DNA of 64,000 nt from Ramlibacter alkalitolerans. GTDB lineage: Bacteria > Pseudomonadota > Gammaproteobacteria > Burkholderiales > Burkholderiaceae_C. Positions 45,314-53,984 of the stretch are shown in pieces. The DNA lies in the NCBI RefSeq assembly GCF_016722765.1, contig NZ_JAEQND010000013.1, positions 1 to 64,000 on the forward strand. Direction: 5' to 3'. A program made the translations under genes and the position numbers. The notes under the pieces were generated by a model. It was not told the origin of the DNA. It ran no database searches and worked only from the letters and a program-made list of their open reading frames with translations. Positions within the stretch are counted from its first letter, which is position 1, and every line of letters begins with the position of its first letter.

Positions 45314-46210
45314 ATGAAGTCCGCCGCGCTCGTCATCGTCCTACTTGCTGCTGTCGCAGCGAACGCCGCCCCGCGGCTGAACTCCAACCACGCCGTCGTC
45401 TATGACGCCACCAGCGGCAAGGTGCTGCTGGAGAAGAACGCGGACACGCCGGCGCCGATTGCGTCTGTGACCAAGGTGCTCACCGCGATGGTCGCCTTGG
45501 ATGCGCAGCCGGACCTGGCCGAGCCGCTGACGGTGGCCGACGAAGACGTCGACCGGCTGAAGGCCAGCTCGTCGAAGCTGCCCGTGGGCACCAGTCTGCC
45601 GCGCAAGGACATGCTGCACCTGGCGCTCATGTCTTCCGAAAACCGTGCGGCATCCGCGCTGGCGCGTCACTATCCAGGTGGCAAGCCTGCTTTCGTCCGC
45701 GCGATGAACGTGAAGGCCAAGCTCCTAGGGATGGACGGCGCGGTCATGCGCGACCCGACCGGCCTGAATCCGGGCAACCGCGCCACCGCCCGTGACCTGG
45801 TGCGCATGGTGCTGGCTGCCGAGAGCTACGAGCCCATCACGCTGTTCACGACCTCGACCCAGTACTCCGGGCCCGTCGCGCGCGCCGCGGCGTTCCACAA
45901 CACGAATCCGCTGGTCGCATCGCCCTCGTGGAAGGTGGAGCTCTCCAAGACCGGCTACATCCAGGAAGCCGGCCGCTGCATCGTGATGAAGCTGCAGGAA
46001 GCCGGCAAGGAACTGGTCGTGGTGCTGCTCGGGGCGAACAGCCCGCAGAAGCGCACCGCAGACCTCATTGCCATCAAGAACTGGGTGGACGGCGGGGCCA
46101 CGGAAGCGGTCGCGTCCCTCTCGAAGACCTTCAAGGCCAGCGCGAAGCTCGCAGCCAAGAAACATGGCAGAAAAGCTCGAACGCTTGCAAGACCGAAGCG
46201 GTCGCGGTGA
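45314..46210 (+). CDS. pbpG: D-alanyl-D-alanine endopeptidase (PBP7-like, peptidase S11)
   Basis: 298 aa with signal peptide (1-19, cleavage after ANA). All penicillin-binding motifs are present: S51-V-T-K54 (nucleophile Ser), S108-E-N110, K212-T-G214. S11 peptidases cut D,D bonds in peptidoglycan; a soluble periplasmic PBP7-like enzyme acts on cross-links. There is no C-terminal membrane-anchoring helix; the last 20 residues are very basic (KKHGRKARTLARPKRSR) instead. It could remodel the wall for an element-encoded envelope structure. No clear CTAYAC promoter was found. Confidence 0.88.
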   Translation: MKSAALVIVLLAAVAANAAPRLNSNHAVVYDATSGKVLLEKNADTPAPIASVTKVLTAMVALDAQPDLAEPLTVADEDVDRLKASSSKLPVGTSLPRKDMLHLALMSSENRAASALARHYPGGKPAFVRAMNVKAKLLGMDGAVMRDPTGLNPGNRATARDLVRMVLAAESYEPITLFTTSTQYSGPVARAAAFHNTNPLVASPSWKVELSKTGYIQEAGRCIVMKLQEAGKELVVVLLGANSPQKRTADLIAIKNWVDGGATEAVASLSKTFKASAKLAAKKHGRKARTLARPKRSR

Positions 46211-46296
46211 TTACCTGGGGGCGGAGAACTACTTTTCCGGTCCCGCAAGTGATTTCCTGTCGAGAGTCTGACCGCGGCGTGAAATGCGCGGCGATG

Positions 46297-46326
46297 AGCA
46301 CTGTCTGAAAGAGCCGATGCCTATAC
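46297..46326 (+). promoter_or_regulatory. CTAYAC-class promoter before 46358
   Basis: GCACTG (46297-46302), spacer of 17-18 bp, CTATAC near 46321-46326, then G. Confidence 0.8.
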
Positions 46327-46357
46327 GGGGTATCGCAACTGAATTCAGAGAACTCGA

Positions 46358-47647
46358 ATGACTGACTACTCCCCGACCGTCGCGCACGAAATCACGTACC
46401 GCGTCCGCGGGTTCATGCCCGCTGGGTGCCTGTCTGTTGCTGAAGAGAGCATCGAGCAGAGCATCGAGGAACTCGAAAGCCGTCACGGAGAAAACTTGCT
46501 CTCCGTCACCGTGACGTCAACGGCGAAAGAAGCCTGCTCCGCGACAAAGGGCCCGCGTCCAGCGTTCGTCGTCGCCCCTGGCCCCGTGACCCGAGAAAGT
46601 GCCTTGGCAGCCATGGTGTTTTTGGCCGCTGGTCCTGCGGACGCCCTCGGGTGCCGTGTCGCTGGCCGTGCCGGCAAGTTCCGCATCCACGGTGCCGAGG
46701 CCGCCGCGTACCTCTGCGCGCTTACGGGCGTCCTCTCGCAAGAAGAAGCCGCGTCGTCAATCGGGTCGACGGTCGGAACTTTCCGCAGCCGCATGTTCCG
46801 CTTTGGCGTGACCCCGCAAGTGACGCGTCGTCTCGGACTCCACGTCGCAAAAGTCTCCGGCAACAAGCTCTCTCCCGCCGAGACGGCCAAGCTGTGGGCG
46901 CTGCACTTGGCTGGTGTCTCGTCGACGGACCTGGGCGCTCGGTTCGGCATCAACCCGACGTCCGTGCAGTACGTCCTGCACAACGCCAAAGGCACCGCCC
47001 CCGTCGAGAACGCCGGCTCGCACGAGACGAAAACTCGCCGCGCGGTGGAATTTGCCCGCACCTGCTCGAACGAAGACTGGGACGCCATTCTGGCGGCGGT
47101 TGCGGCTGCAAACGGTGATGTTCGACAAGCCGCTAGGGCGATGGGTTCCGACGAATACAGGGTTGCAGAGGTCGCGCGTAGCGAGCGCGCAGAGGTGGGC
47201 TACTGCGGCCAGGGGCGGGTCACCGTCCCCGCTCGCCTGGCGACGCGAATCATCAGGATGCGCAAGCGGGGGATGACCGTCGACGCAATCGCAGAACAGT
47301 TGGGACTGACCTACAAAACCGTGCACCGCTCTCTGCAGCGTGGTGGCTTGGTGGAGCACCGCGACCGTACTGTGAGTGACGAAGCGATGGAACAGGCGAG
47401 AAGCCTCGAGGCCGGCCACCAACTCGCGATTCTCGCAGCGCTACGCGCGCAGGGCTGGAACCAGGCGTGGGCGGTGTTCACCCCGTATAGAACTGCGGCA
47501 ACCGGTGCGGTGCTGCGCGGCTTGCTGAAGCTGCACGGCATCGAGATGCGGCGCAACCAGGGCTCGGCCGGAAGCTACGCGAAGGGCAAGAGCCGCTACG
47601 AAGGCTTGGACGAAGCCATCGAGAAGCTGAAGGCGCAGCTCGCCTGA
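46358..47647 (+). CDS. Multi-helix-turn-helix DNA-binding protein
   Basis: 429 aa from ATG 46358. At least two HTH-type stretches are visible: LSPAETAKLWALHLAGVSSTDLGARFGINPTSVQYVLHNA (about 170-210) and PARLATRIIRMRKRGMTVDAIAEQLGLTYKTVHRSLQRGG (about 290-330), the second of resolvase/sigma region 4-like type. A third possible one is ALTGVLSQEEAASSIGSTVGTFRSRMF. The N-terminal 60 residues are a separate domain. It could be a transcription regulator or a sigma-like factor for this element; that is inference. Preceded by a CTAYAC-class promoter. Confidence 0.7.
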   Translation: MTDYSPTVAHEITYRVRGFMPAGCLSVAEESIEQSIEELESRHGENLLSVTVTSTAKEACSATKGPRPAFVVAPGPVTRESALAAMVFLAAGPADALGCRVAGRAGKFRIHGAEAAAYLCALTGVLSQEEAASSIGSTVGTFRSRMFRFGVTPQVTRRLGLHVAKVSGNKLSPAETAKLWALHLAGVSSTDLGARFGINPTSVQYVLHNAKGTAPVENAGSHETKTRRAVEFARTCSNEDWDAILAAVAAANGDVRQAARAMGSDEYRVAEVARSERAEVGYCGQGRVTVPARLATRIIRMRKRGMTVDAIAEQLGLTYKTVHRSLQRGGLVEHRDRTVSDEAMEQARSLEAGHQLAILAALRAQGWNQAWAVFTPYRTAATGAVLRGLLKLHGIEMRRNQGSAGSYAKGKSRYEGLDEAIEKLKAQLA

Positions 47648-47675
47648 CGCCCTCGGCGCCACGCCCTGCCGCGCA

Positions 47676-47704
47676 GCACCGCCCGGCAGGGTCGTTCGCT
47701 ATAC
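47676..47704 (+). promoter_or_regulatory. CTAYAC-class promoter of the FtsH-like gene
   Basis: GCACCG (47676-47681), 17 bp, CTATAC (47699-47704), then G. Confidence 0.87.
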
Positions 47705-47728
47705 GAGAAGAACAACACGAGAACTCGA

Positions 47729-49675
47729 ATGCCTGACTTCCTCAAGCGCTTCATCGCCAACCCGTTCGCCCGCTACGCCCTTCTGGGCGTGCTCCTGCTG
47801 GTGCTGTCGGTGCAGCTGGTCGCAGTTGTGCAGGAAGTCCGCGGCACGCCGAAGAAGCCGACCATCGAGGTGGTGCTGACGCAGGACATCGGCGAGGTCA
47901 CCGCCCTGCCCGCCAAGAAAGAGCGCCTGGAGTACCTGCTGGTGGCCAAGCCCACCGCGGAGCGTCCCCGCTACGTCTACAAGCTCGGCGGCGAGAACAA
48001 GCTGCACGTGGTGCAGGTCCCCAGCTCGTCTCACTACGCGCTGGAGCGCGAGGTGCTGCTGAAGAACAGCGTGCCCTACAAGATTGCCGACAAGAAGTTC
48101 CTCGCCGCGAACCCCGCCGTCCTCGAAGGCGGCGAAGGTGATTCCGGCGCGGCTGGCGCGGTGGGCGACTTCGTGATGCGCTTCCTGCCGACCCTGTTCA
48201 TTCTGGCGTTCGCCGTCTACATGATGAAGGCCGGCATGCCCGGTATGGCCAGCAAGGCGAACATGCTCCAGCCGGCAGACCTGAAGGGCTCGATGGACGA
48301 CCTCATCGGCATGGACGACATCAAGCGCGAGGTCTCGCATCTGGTGGAGATGATTCGTGACCGCGAGAAGTACGCAGCCCACGGCATCGACAAGCCGTTC
48401 AACGTCATGTTCACCGGCCCGGCCGGCACTGGCAAGACCAAGCTCGCCGGCTACCTGGCCAAGGAACTTGGCATGCCGCTCATTACCGCGTCCGGCTCCG
48501 GGCTGGAGTCCGGCTTCGTGGGCGGCGGCTCACGCACGCTGACGAAGCTGTACGCTCGCGCGTGCGAGATGGGCAACTGCGTCATCTTCCTGGACGAGGC
48601 CCAGAGCCTGTTCATGCCGCGCGGCCGCGGCCAGCGCAAGTACGACGACGACACCGCCAACATGCTGCTGGGACTGCTCGATGGCGTGGGCGTCAAGGAC
48701 GACGGCAGCCGCGTCATCTGGGTGGTCGCCTCGAACTTCGACGATGCCAACTCCGAGATGGACGAGGCCATGCTGCGCCGCTTCCAGGTGAAAATCAACT
48801 TCCGCCTGCCCAACCGGGCAGAGCGCGAAGCCCTGCTGAAAGCGTTCCTGGCCAAGCGCGCACCCGAGTGCGTCGACTGGGCCAACACCGACCTGCGCCA
48901 GGTGGCCGAAATCACTGCCAACCTGAGTCCGGCCCTGCTGGAGAGCACGGTGGACCGTGCCAGCATGATTGCCATCCAGGAGAAGGCCGTCATCAACACG
49001 GAGCTGCTGTTCCGAGCCTTCGAGCGCACGGCCATCGGCCTGACGGACCGCGCCACGACTGCGGACAAGGCGCGCGAGCGCGAGCGCATCGCTCTGCACG
49101 AGCTTGGCCACTTCTTCATGGCCGTCCACCCGCTGCTGCAGCAGGGAAAGAGCCTGGCTGAAGTCAAGGCGCAGTGCCGCACACTGAAAATCAGCACGGA
49201 AGCCGTGTCCAAGATGGGCGCCCTAGGATTCGTGCTCTCCGCCGGCGAGGACGCGAAACTCAATACGCGCCAGGAGCTGGAGCAGGAAGTGATGCAGCTG
49301 TATGGCGGCGCGGCTGCGGAAGAGATGTTTTACGGCGAGTCGGGCGTCTCCACCGGCAGCCAGACCGACATCGAGAAAGCCACCCGCATCCTGCAGACCG
49401 TGGTGGCGCGCCTGTCGCTCTACTCCCGCTCCAAGCTGGATTACAGCCAGCTGCAGGCCAAGGGCGTCGACGAGAAGGCGCTCGCCGCCATCGAGGCGAA
49501 GTCCGCGGAGCTTTATGAGCAGACGCTCACCGCGCTGCGCGGCTACGAGCAGCTGATGCAAGTCCTCAAAGGCGTGCTGCTGGACAGGTTCGTTCTGTCG
49601 AAGGACGAAGTGTTCGACCTGATGGAAGGTCTGGCCGCCGCGAAGTGCGACGCGCCGGCGTCCAGCACTGTCTAA
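47729..49675 (+). CDS. FtsH-like ATP-dependent zinc metalloprotease
   Basis: 648 aa, the full FtsH layout: N-terminal helix (17-35), a periplasmic segment, second helix (148-167), AAA domain with Walker A GPAGTGKT (230-237), Walker B CVIFLDEA (284-291), second region of homology DEAMLRRF (345-352), and a peptidase domain with H457-E-L-G-H461 and the third ligand in SQTDIEKAT (D547). FtsH forms a hexameric inner-membrane protease that degrades misfolded and regulatory membrane proteins. It is diverged from host FtsH; a BI-1/YccA-like protein, an FtsH partner, is encoded 630 bp downstream. Confidence 0.9.
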   Translation: MPDFLKRFIANPFARYALLGVLLLVLSVQLVAVVQEVRGTPKKPTIEVVLTQDIGEVTALPAKKERLEYLLVAKPTAERPRYVYKLGGENKLHVVQVPSSSHYALEREVLLKNSVPYKIADKKFLAANPAVLEGGEGDSGAAGAVGDFVMRFLPTLFILAFAVYMMKAGMPGMASKANMLQPADLKGSMDDLIGMDDIKREVSHLVEMIRDREKYAAHGIDKPFNVMFTGPAGTGKTKLAGYLAKELGMPLITASGSGLESGFVGGGSRTLTKLYARACEMGNCVIFLDEAQSLFMPRGRGQRKYDDDTANMLLGLLDGVGVKDDGSRVIWVVASNFDDANSEMDEAMLRRFQVKINFRLPNRAEREALLKAFLAKRAPECVDWANTDLRQVAEITANLSPALLESTVDRASMIAIQEKAVINTELLFRAFERTAIGLTDRATTADKARERERIALHELGHFFMAVHPLLQQGKSLAEVKAQCRTLKISTEAVSKMGALGFVLSAGEDAKLNTRQELEQEVMQLYGGAAAEEMFYGESGVSTGSQTDIEKATRILQTVVARLSLYSRSKLDYSQLQAKGVDEKALAAIEAKSAELYEQTLTALRGYEQLMQVLKGVLLDRFVLSKDEVFDLMEGLAAAKCDAPASSTV

Positions 49676-49693
49676 CTCGTGCGGTCGCTATAC
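49665..49693 (+). promoter_or_regulatory. CTAYAC-class promoter before 49723
   Basis: GCACTG (49665-49670), 17 bp, CTATAC (49688-49693), then G. The -35 box lies inside the last codons of the FtsH-like gene. Confidence 0.8.
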
Positions 49694-49722
49694 GCCGCAT
49701 GAAACCACTTTCGGAGAGACGA

Positions 49723-50205
49723 ATGACTGATGCAACCAACCAACCCAGCGCAGTTGCGCAACCCGCACTGACCGGGGCGCCGCTCGTGCTCGTGCTGCTG
49801 TTCCTTTGCGCCCTCGCGGCGCTCGCAACCTGGCTTCTGACGCTCGCGACCGGCTGGCCCCTCGCGGCGGCTGTTCCTGCCCTTCTGCTGTTCGGCGGCG
49901 CCGTGATGCAGACGACGCCGGTCGCGGAGCCACAGAGGCAGCAGCAGCCTGCCAAGAGCTGGTTCCGGGTAAGCGCCGTCCTGCTGGTTGCCGGGGCAGT
50001 CGGGTTCGTGCTGGCCAGCGTCCTGCTGTGGGCACCCCTGTCCTTCGGCGCAGAGGCGAGCGTGGGCTTTCTTGCAGTGAGCGCGGTCGGCACCGCGTTC
50101 AGGGGGTGGGGCAAGCTGGAGCGCTACAGCCTGACGGCAGCCTTCGTTTGCGCGGTAACGCATCCTGCAGTACTGACTTGGCTCGTTCACGGCCCGCACG
50201 CCTGA
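49723..50205 (+). CDS. Multi-helix membrane protein
   Basis: 160 aa from ATG 49723 with CGGAGAGACGA before it. Five hydrophobic segments (PLVLVLLFLCALAALATWLLTLA, PLAAAVPALLLFGGAVM, VSAVLLVAGAVGFVLASVLLW, VGFLAVSAVGTAF, LTAAFVCAVTHPAVLTWLV) indicate an integral membrane protein. It lies between the FtsH-like protease and the BI-1-like protein, each with its own CTAYAC-class promoter, so it may act with them. No family named. Confidence 0.68.
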   Translation: MTDATNQPSAVAQPALTGAPLVLVLLFLCALAALATWLLTLATGWPLAAAVPALLLFGGAVMQTTPVAEPQRQQQPAKSWFRVSAVLLVAGAVGFVLASVLLWAPLSFGAEASVGFLAVSAVGTAFRGWGKLERYSLTAAFVCAVTHPAVLTWLVHGPHA

Positions 50206-50213
50206 TGCCTCGA

Positions 50214-50242
50214 GCACCGGTCCGCGCGACCGGTTGCTACGC
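50214..50242 (+). promoter_or_regulatory. CTAYAC-class promoter before 50306
   Basis: GCACCG (50214-50219), 17 bp, CTACGC (50237-50242). Confidence 0.68.
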
Positions 50243-50305
50243 GCAGCACGTACAACAACCCCGGATGCCGGCTGTCTAACTGGCTCCAACAACCGCAACC
50301 TCACA

Positions 50306-50983
50306 ATGAACGAAAACATCCTCTCTGCTTTTGCCGCGGAGCCCCTGAGCCCCGCTGTCCGCAAGACCCTTTCCAATACCTTCCTGACGCTGGCAGCCGT
50401 CTGGGCGGTGACCGCCGTCGCCGGCCTCGCCTCGGTGGCGCTGATTCCCGTGGAGACCTTCAAGGAAAGCGGCTTCATCTGGGGCTGGTTCGCGGCAACC
50501 CTCGTCGCGTTGTTCGCTGTGTTCTGGCAGCGCAAGACTGCCTGGGGTCTGGTCGCGCTCGCCGTCTTCGCCGGCCTGGAAGGCGTGACCCTCGGCCCGG
50601 TCGTCGCGCTGCAGCTGGCGACCGAGGGCGGCGGCCAGGCCGTCGGAATGGCAGGTCTCCTGACCGCGGCAGCCACCTTCGCGTGCTCGCAATACGTGAT
50701 GCGCACGCGCAAGGACTTCAGCCGCTGGAGCGGGTTCCTGTTCGCGGCGCTGGTGGTCTTTCTGCTGGCTAGCATCATCGCGATGTTCTATCCCGCCGCG
50801 TGGCTCTCGGTGGCCCTCGGTGCAGCCGGCGCGATGCTGTTCACGGCCTACATCCTGTACGACGTGAGCCGCATCGTCACGGGTGAAGAAGACAACTACA
50901 TCGTGGCAGCGGTCAGCATCTACCTGGACATGCTGAACCTGTTCCTCAGCCTGCTGCGCCTTCTGAGCGGCAACAAGGACTGA
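50306..50983 (+). CDS. Bax inhibitor-1/YccA family membrane protein
   Basis: 225 aa from ATG 50306 (in-frame codons upstream are in the promoter). Seven membrane segments. The family signatures are the N-terminal LRKTF-like VRKTLSNTFLTLAAVW, internal GLEGVTLGPVVAL and the C-terminal FTAYILYDVSRIVTGEEDNYIVAAVSIYLDMLNLFLSLLRLLS. BI-1 proteins include E. coli YccA, which binds FtsH and modulates its proteolysis; others conduct Ca2+. Proximity to the FtsH-like gene supports the YccA-type role. A strong terminator follows. Confidence 0.88.
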   Translation: MNENILSAFAAEPLSPAVRKTLSNTFLTLAAVWAVTAVAGLASVALIPVETFKESGFIWGWFAATLVALFAVFWQRKTAWGLVALAVFAGLEGVTLGPVVALQLATEGGGQAVGMAGLLTAAATFACSQYVMRTRKDFSRWSGFLFAALVVFLLASIIAMFYPAAWLSVALGAAGAMLFTAYILYDVSRIVTGEEDNYIVAAVSIYLDMLNLFLSLLRLLSGNKD

Positions 50984-51002
50984 GCGCCAGAGCTACAGAA
51001 CG

Positions 51003-51028
51003 AGGCCCCTCGCGGGGCCTTCTCTTTT
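51003..51028 (+). terminator. Rho-independent terminator
   Basis: AGGCCCC-TCGC-GGGGCCT hairpin with TCTCTTTT, 20 bp after the stop at 50983. Confidence 0.9.
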
Positions 51029-51070
51029 CGGGCATGCGAATGCAGTTCCTGGGCTGCGGTCAAAGCTTGC

Positions 51071-51769
51071 ATGAACAACAACGCTTTGGCGTCCGAGCGC
51101 CTTATTGGAGACGCTGGCGAGCTGGCCCGCGTCCTTGCGGTTCTCGCAGTGAACCCGAAGCACATGTCCCGCTACCGGGACGGCGAATGCCGCGAGTTCG
51201 CGCACGCCCTGCTGTCCCTGCTTCCGCCAGCTACGGGTCGCCTGCTGTGCGGCACACTGGGCTCCCAGTACCACTACGTCGTCTCTGCCTTTGGCGAGAC
51301 CTGGGACATCGGCGGACCGGGCGCTCGACGAGCCTACCCGGCATGGTATCGAGAGCAGTTCCCGGACACCCCGCGGCGCAGTTGGAGCTGGAAGGAAGAA
51401 GCGCCGTTCAAGGGCAGGCACGCCGTTCTGGAGCGAGAGGCCGACTTGGCGCGTTTCCTTCTGCAGGGCGCGCTGCTCACTGGAAAGGACGTGGGCTGCC
51501 ACTCGTTTCCGCGCGCCGACTACACGGACCGGCTCGCCACGCTGGCGGAGCACTTCGTCGCTGCCATGGAGCGGCACGTGGCCAAGCTGCCGCCGCTCCT
51601 ACCGTCCGAGGAGCGCCTGCAGGAGCTCACTGGGCCGTATTTCTTCATGCGCCATCGCGTGGACCGAATGCTCAGCGCTTGGCGCGCCCCGGCGGCACCA
51701 CCGCTGCTGGTTGCCCCCGCACGCCCTTCTGCCTCGCGGCGTGCCTCGGACCTCGCCTTTGCACGGTAA
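51071..51769 (+). CDS. Soluble protein, unknown
   Basis: 232 aa from ATG 51071. It contains GECREFAHALLSLLPPATGRLLCGTLGSQYHYVVSAFGETWDIGGPGARRAYPAWY, a C...H...D arrangement that recalls papain-like or transglutaminase folds (C-R-E-F-A-H-A, Y-H-Y-V-V, W-D-I-G-G). This resemblance is weak and must not be taken as function. The rest is helical with a disordered basic end. No CTAYAC-class promoter is found; a hairpin terminator precedes it. Confidence 0.6.
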   Translation: MNNNALASERLIGDAGELARVLAVLAVNPKHMSRYRDGECREFAHALLSLLPPATGRLLCGTLGSQYHYVVSAFGETWDIGGPGARRAYPAWYREQFPDTPRRSWSWKEEAPFKGRHAVLEREADLARFLLQGALLTGKDVGCHSFPRADYTDRLATLAEHFVAAMERHVAKLPPLLPSEERLQELTGPYFFMRHRVDRMLSAWRAPAAPPLLVAPARPSASRRASDLAFAR

Positions 51770-51869
51770 CGCGTATAGCTAACGGGCGGCCTGCCGCGCA
51801 GGTCTAAACGGGTGAACAAGCCCGGCGCCCGGCATCTTCAGGGCGCGAAACAGCCCTCGGAGATTCGGA

Positions 51870-52502
51870 ATGCCTGCTACCAGTGCGCAAGACCTCACCC
51901 CCGACCAGGCGGCCCTGGCCGGCGTGATGCGTTTCATGGAGAAAGTCATCCAGCTCGACCCGAACTGCTCGTTCTTGCAGGTCGAGCGCGAGAACGCCGA
52001 CACCTGGGTGCTTCATGACCCGCAGGACGGCGACGACGTGGTGCTCGAGCTCGACAAGGGCGTGCTCACGGTGGAGAAGTACGACGCCTCGGGCACGGCC
52101 TACTACCCGGACGAGCCGATGCACATGGACATCAAGCACTTCGGCCTGGCCAAGGCCTTCGAGGTGGTTCGGGACGTCATGGGCTACCCCCTGGGGACAC
52201 CCGGCTTCACGCCGCCTGTCCTCGAGAGCGTCACCTTCCGCACGGCTTCCAACGGAACGCCGGAAGCACTGGTGCGCTTCCAGGGCGCTGACAAGCCGGT
52301 CGACGTCAGCCTTTTCGTGGACTCCAAAGGGCGCGTGCTGGGGCTGAAGCCCGCCATGATGGACACCCTGGGGGAGCTTCTCGTCGGCGCTTCGATGGAC
52401 GACGTGAACAAGTTCGTTGCCGGCATGCTGGAGCGCGTCAAGGACGAACGCGCCGCGCGTCAGGCACCGTGGACGAAGGTCCGTGGCGGCGAGGGCCGCT
52501 GA
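51870..52502 (+). CDS. Soluble acidic protein, unknown
   Basis: 210 aa from ATG 51870. LTPDQAALAGVMRFMEKVIQLDPNCSFLQVERENADTWVLHDPQDGDDVVLELDKGVLTVEKYD suggests an alpha/beta fold; C-terminal ASMDDVNKFVAGMLERVKDERAARQAPW is helical. It is 9 nt before the gene at 52512, with which it shares the transcript. The leader carries GTATAGC, a reversed -10 box, as before 19891, 22091 and 59129, but no forward promoter. Confidence 0.65.
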   Translation: MPATSAQDLTPDQAALAGVMRFMEKVIQLDPNCSFLQVERENADTWVLHDPQDGDDVVLELDKGVLTVEKYDASGTAYYPDEPMHMDIKHFGLAKAFEVVRDVMGYPLGTPGFTPPVLESVTFRTASNGTPEALVRFQGADKPVDVSLFVDSKGRVLGLKPAMMDTLGELLVGASMDDVNKFVAGMLERVKDERAARQAPWTKVRGGEGR

Positions 52503-52511
52503 GAGCAGACC

Positions 52512-53972
52512 ATGGACGAGATGCTCTGGTACGAGGATGCCGTCCGCTCCGAGGTGTTCCCTGCCCTGCAAGCTCAGGGCTACGCCTGCGACATTCGGGT
52601 TTCTCACGCGGATGACAAATGCGTTCTCGAACAGAGCATCACAAAGAATGTCGGCGGCGGGCTCGCAATTTCCCTCACGAAGAAACTCACGGAAGCCCCG
52701 GAAGGGTGGGTTGACACCCTGTCGGCTATCCTGGTCCAGGACACCGGCCTGCCCCCGACGCACCCGCTGAACGAAGGGCTGCGCTTTCTCAGCGGCAGCA
52801 GCGCGCAAGCGAAGGCCCTCGGGCGCCTGCTGGTGGGGCACGGCCCCGTCGCAAGCGGCGCGCAGCTCACGCCGGAGATGGCGTCCGAACTGGGGCCAGA
52901 GTGGCTGGCCAACGCTTTCCTGGAGCTTCAGGCTGACCCTGCGCGTCAGCGCAGGGTGCTGCAGGCAGTCCGCATCGCCGCCCCCATGCTGGAGTTTCTG
53001 GGCGAGACCGCTGGCAAGGGCTGGCGCGTGGTGATGGCCTATGCCGAGCCCCTGCGAGAGGCCCTGACCAACGGCGAAAAGAAGCCCTTTTCCGTGGTGC
53101 TCGGGAACACGGATGACCGCTGCGTCGAAGTGGGCGTCACCTGGACGCCCGGGGGCCCCGTGTCGGCCCGCGCGTTTCTCGGTGCACGACCAGGGAGTTT
53201 CAGGGATGAGCGTGTCCTGGAAAGCAGCGACGAGCTCGTGCTGCCTGATGGAAGCAGCCCGCTCGCGGCGCTGGCGCATGGCGTAGCCTGGATGGAGAGC
53301 AACAGGGGTGCGCTCGTCGAACGGCTCTCCGAGCGGACCATGCGGCACAACGTGGGTCCGGGTGCTCGAGCCATCGTCGCGGCCTCGAACTCCGAGTTGC
53401 GCGTGCAGCTGACGCACAAGTGGCTGGACCCTGCGACCAACAAGCGCAAACCCAAGACGCTCACTATCAGCCTGACTGTCGCCAACGGCAAAGTCACCGG
53501 CGTCGCCCCCGCTGGCGCGGAGATAGTCGCACGCCTGTGCCTGCCGGACTTCGGAGACGCCAAACCCATCGAGAACGCGCTGAAGACGTGGGGACAACGC
53601 GTGCTGAATTCCGCCGAGTACATCCGCACGCAGATGTTTACGGGCTTTCGGCCGCAGTTGAGCGCCGCCGACCCGAAGAAGGTGCTGATGCTGTGGGACA
53701 ACCTGAAGGACGCCGCGGACCCGCATATTGCGTACTCCGACACGTCCGGGGAGCTGGAGAGCCACAACGGCCTGGCCGACGCGCTGACCCTCATTCTTTC
53801 CCGAAGGGCGGTTGGTGAGGCTGACCCCTGCGGTTGGCAGGGTGCAACGACGGCAACTTACGTGGACCCGTACACCCACGCCTTGCCCGTGCTCGCTTTC
53901 CAGGCCGCCGCCGAGGTCGCGCCGAAGAAGACGCGGACCCGCGCCAAGGCATTCGCCAACGAAGGCCGCTGA
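52512..53972 (+). CDS. Large soluble protein, paralogue of 53985
   Basis: 486 aa. MDEMLWYEDAVRSEVFPALQAQGYACDIRV begins almost as the next protein does (MDEMLYYEEALRKEVFPALEAEGYQCSVTV). The shared pattern continues: SAILVQDTGLPP, MLEFLGETAGKGWRVVM, HGVAWMESNRGALVERLSERTM, GQRVLNSAEYIRTQMFTGFRPQLSAADPKKVLMLWDNLKDAADPHIAYSD and a basic end. No catalytic motif or membrane segment. Lies in a three-gene operon, 12 nt before its paralogue. Unknown family. Confidence 0.75.
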   Translation: MDEMLWYEDAVRSEVFPALQAQGYACDIRVSHADDKCVLEQSITKNVGGGLAISLTKKLTEAPEGWVDTLSAILVQDTGLPPTHPLNEGLRFLSGSSAQAKALGRLLVGHGPVASGAQLTPEMASELGPEWLANAFLELQADPARQRRVLQAVRIAAPMLEFLGETAGKGWRVVMAYAEPLREALTNGEKKPFSVVLGNTDDRCVEVGVTWTPGGPVSARAFLGARPGSFRDERVLESSDELVLPDGSSPLAALAHGVAWMESNRGALVERLSERTMRHNVGPGARAIVAASNSELRVQLTHKWLDPATNKRKPKTLTISLTVANGKVTGVAPAGAEIVARLCLPDFGDAKPIENALKTWGQRVLNSAEYIRTQMFTGFRPQLSAADPKKVLMLWDNLKDAADPHIAYSDTSGELESHNGLADALTLILSRRAVGEADPCGWQGATTATYVDPYTHALPVLAFQAAAEVAPKKTRTRAKAFANEGR

Positions 53973-53984
53973 GGACCCCTGTCA

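Noticed and set aside
51804..53879. 691-residue minus-strand frame
   Set aside because: Antisense to paralogous genes at 51870 and 52512; no ribosome site or promoter fits it.
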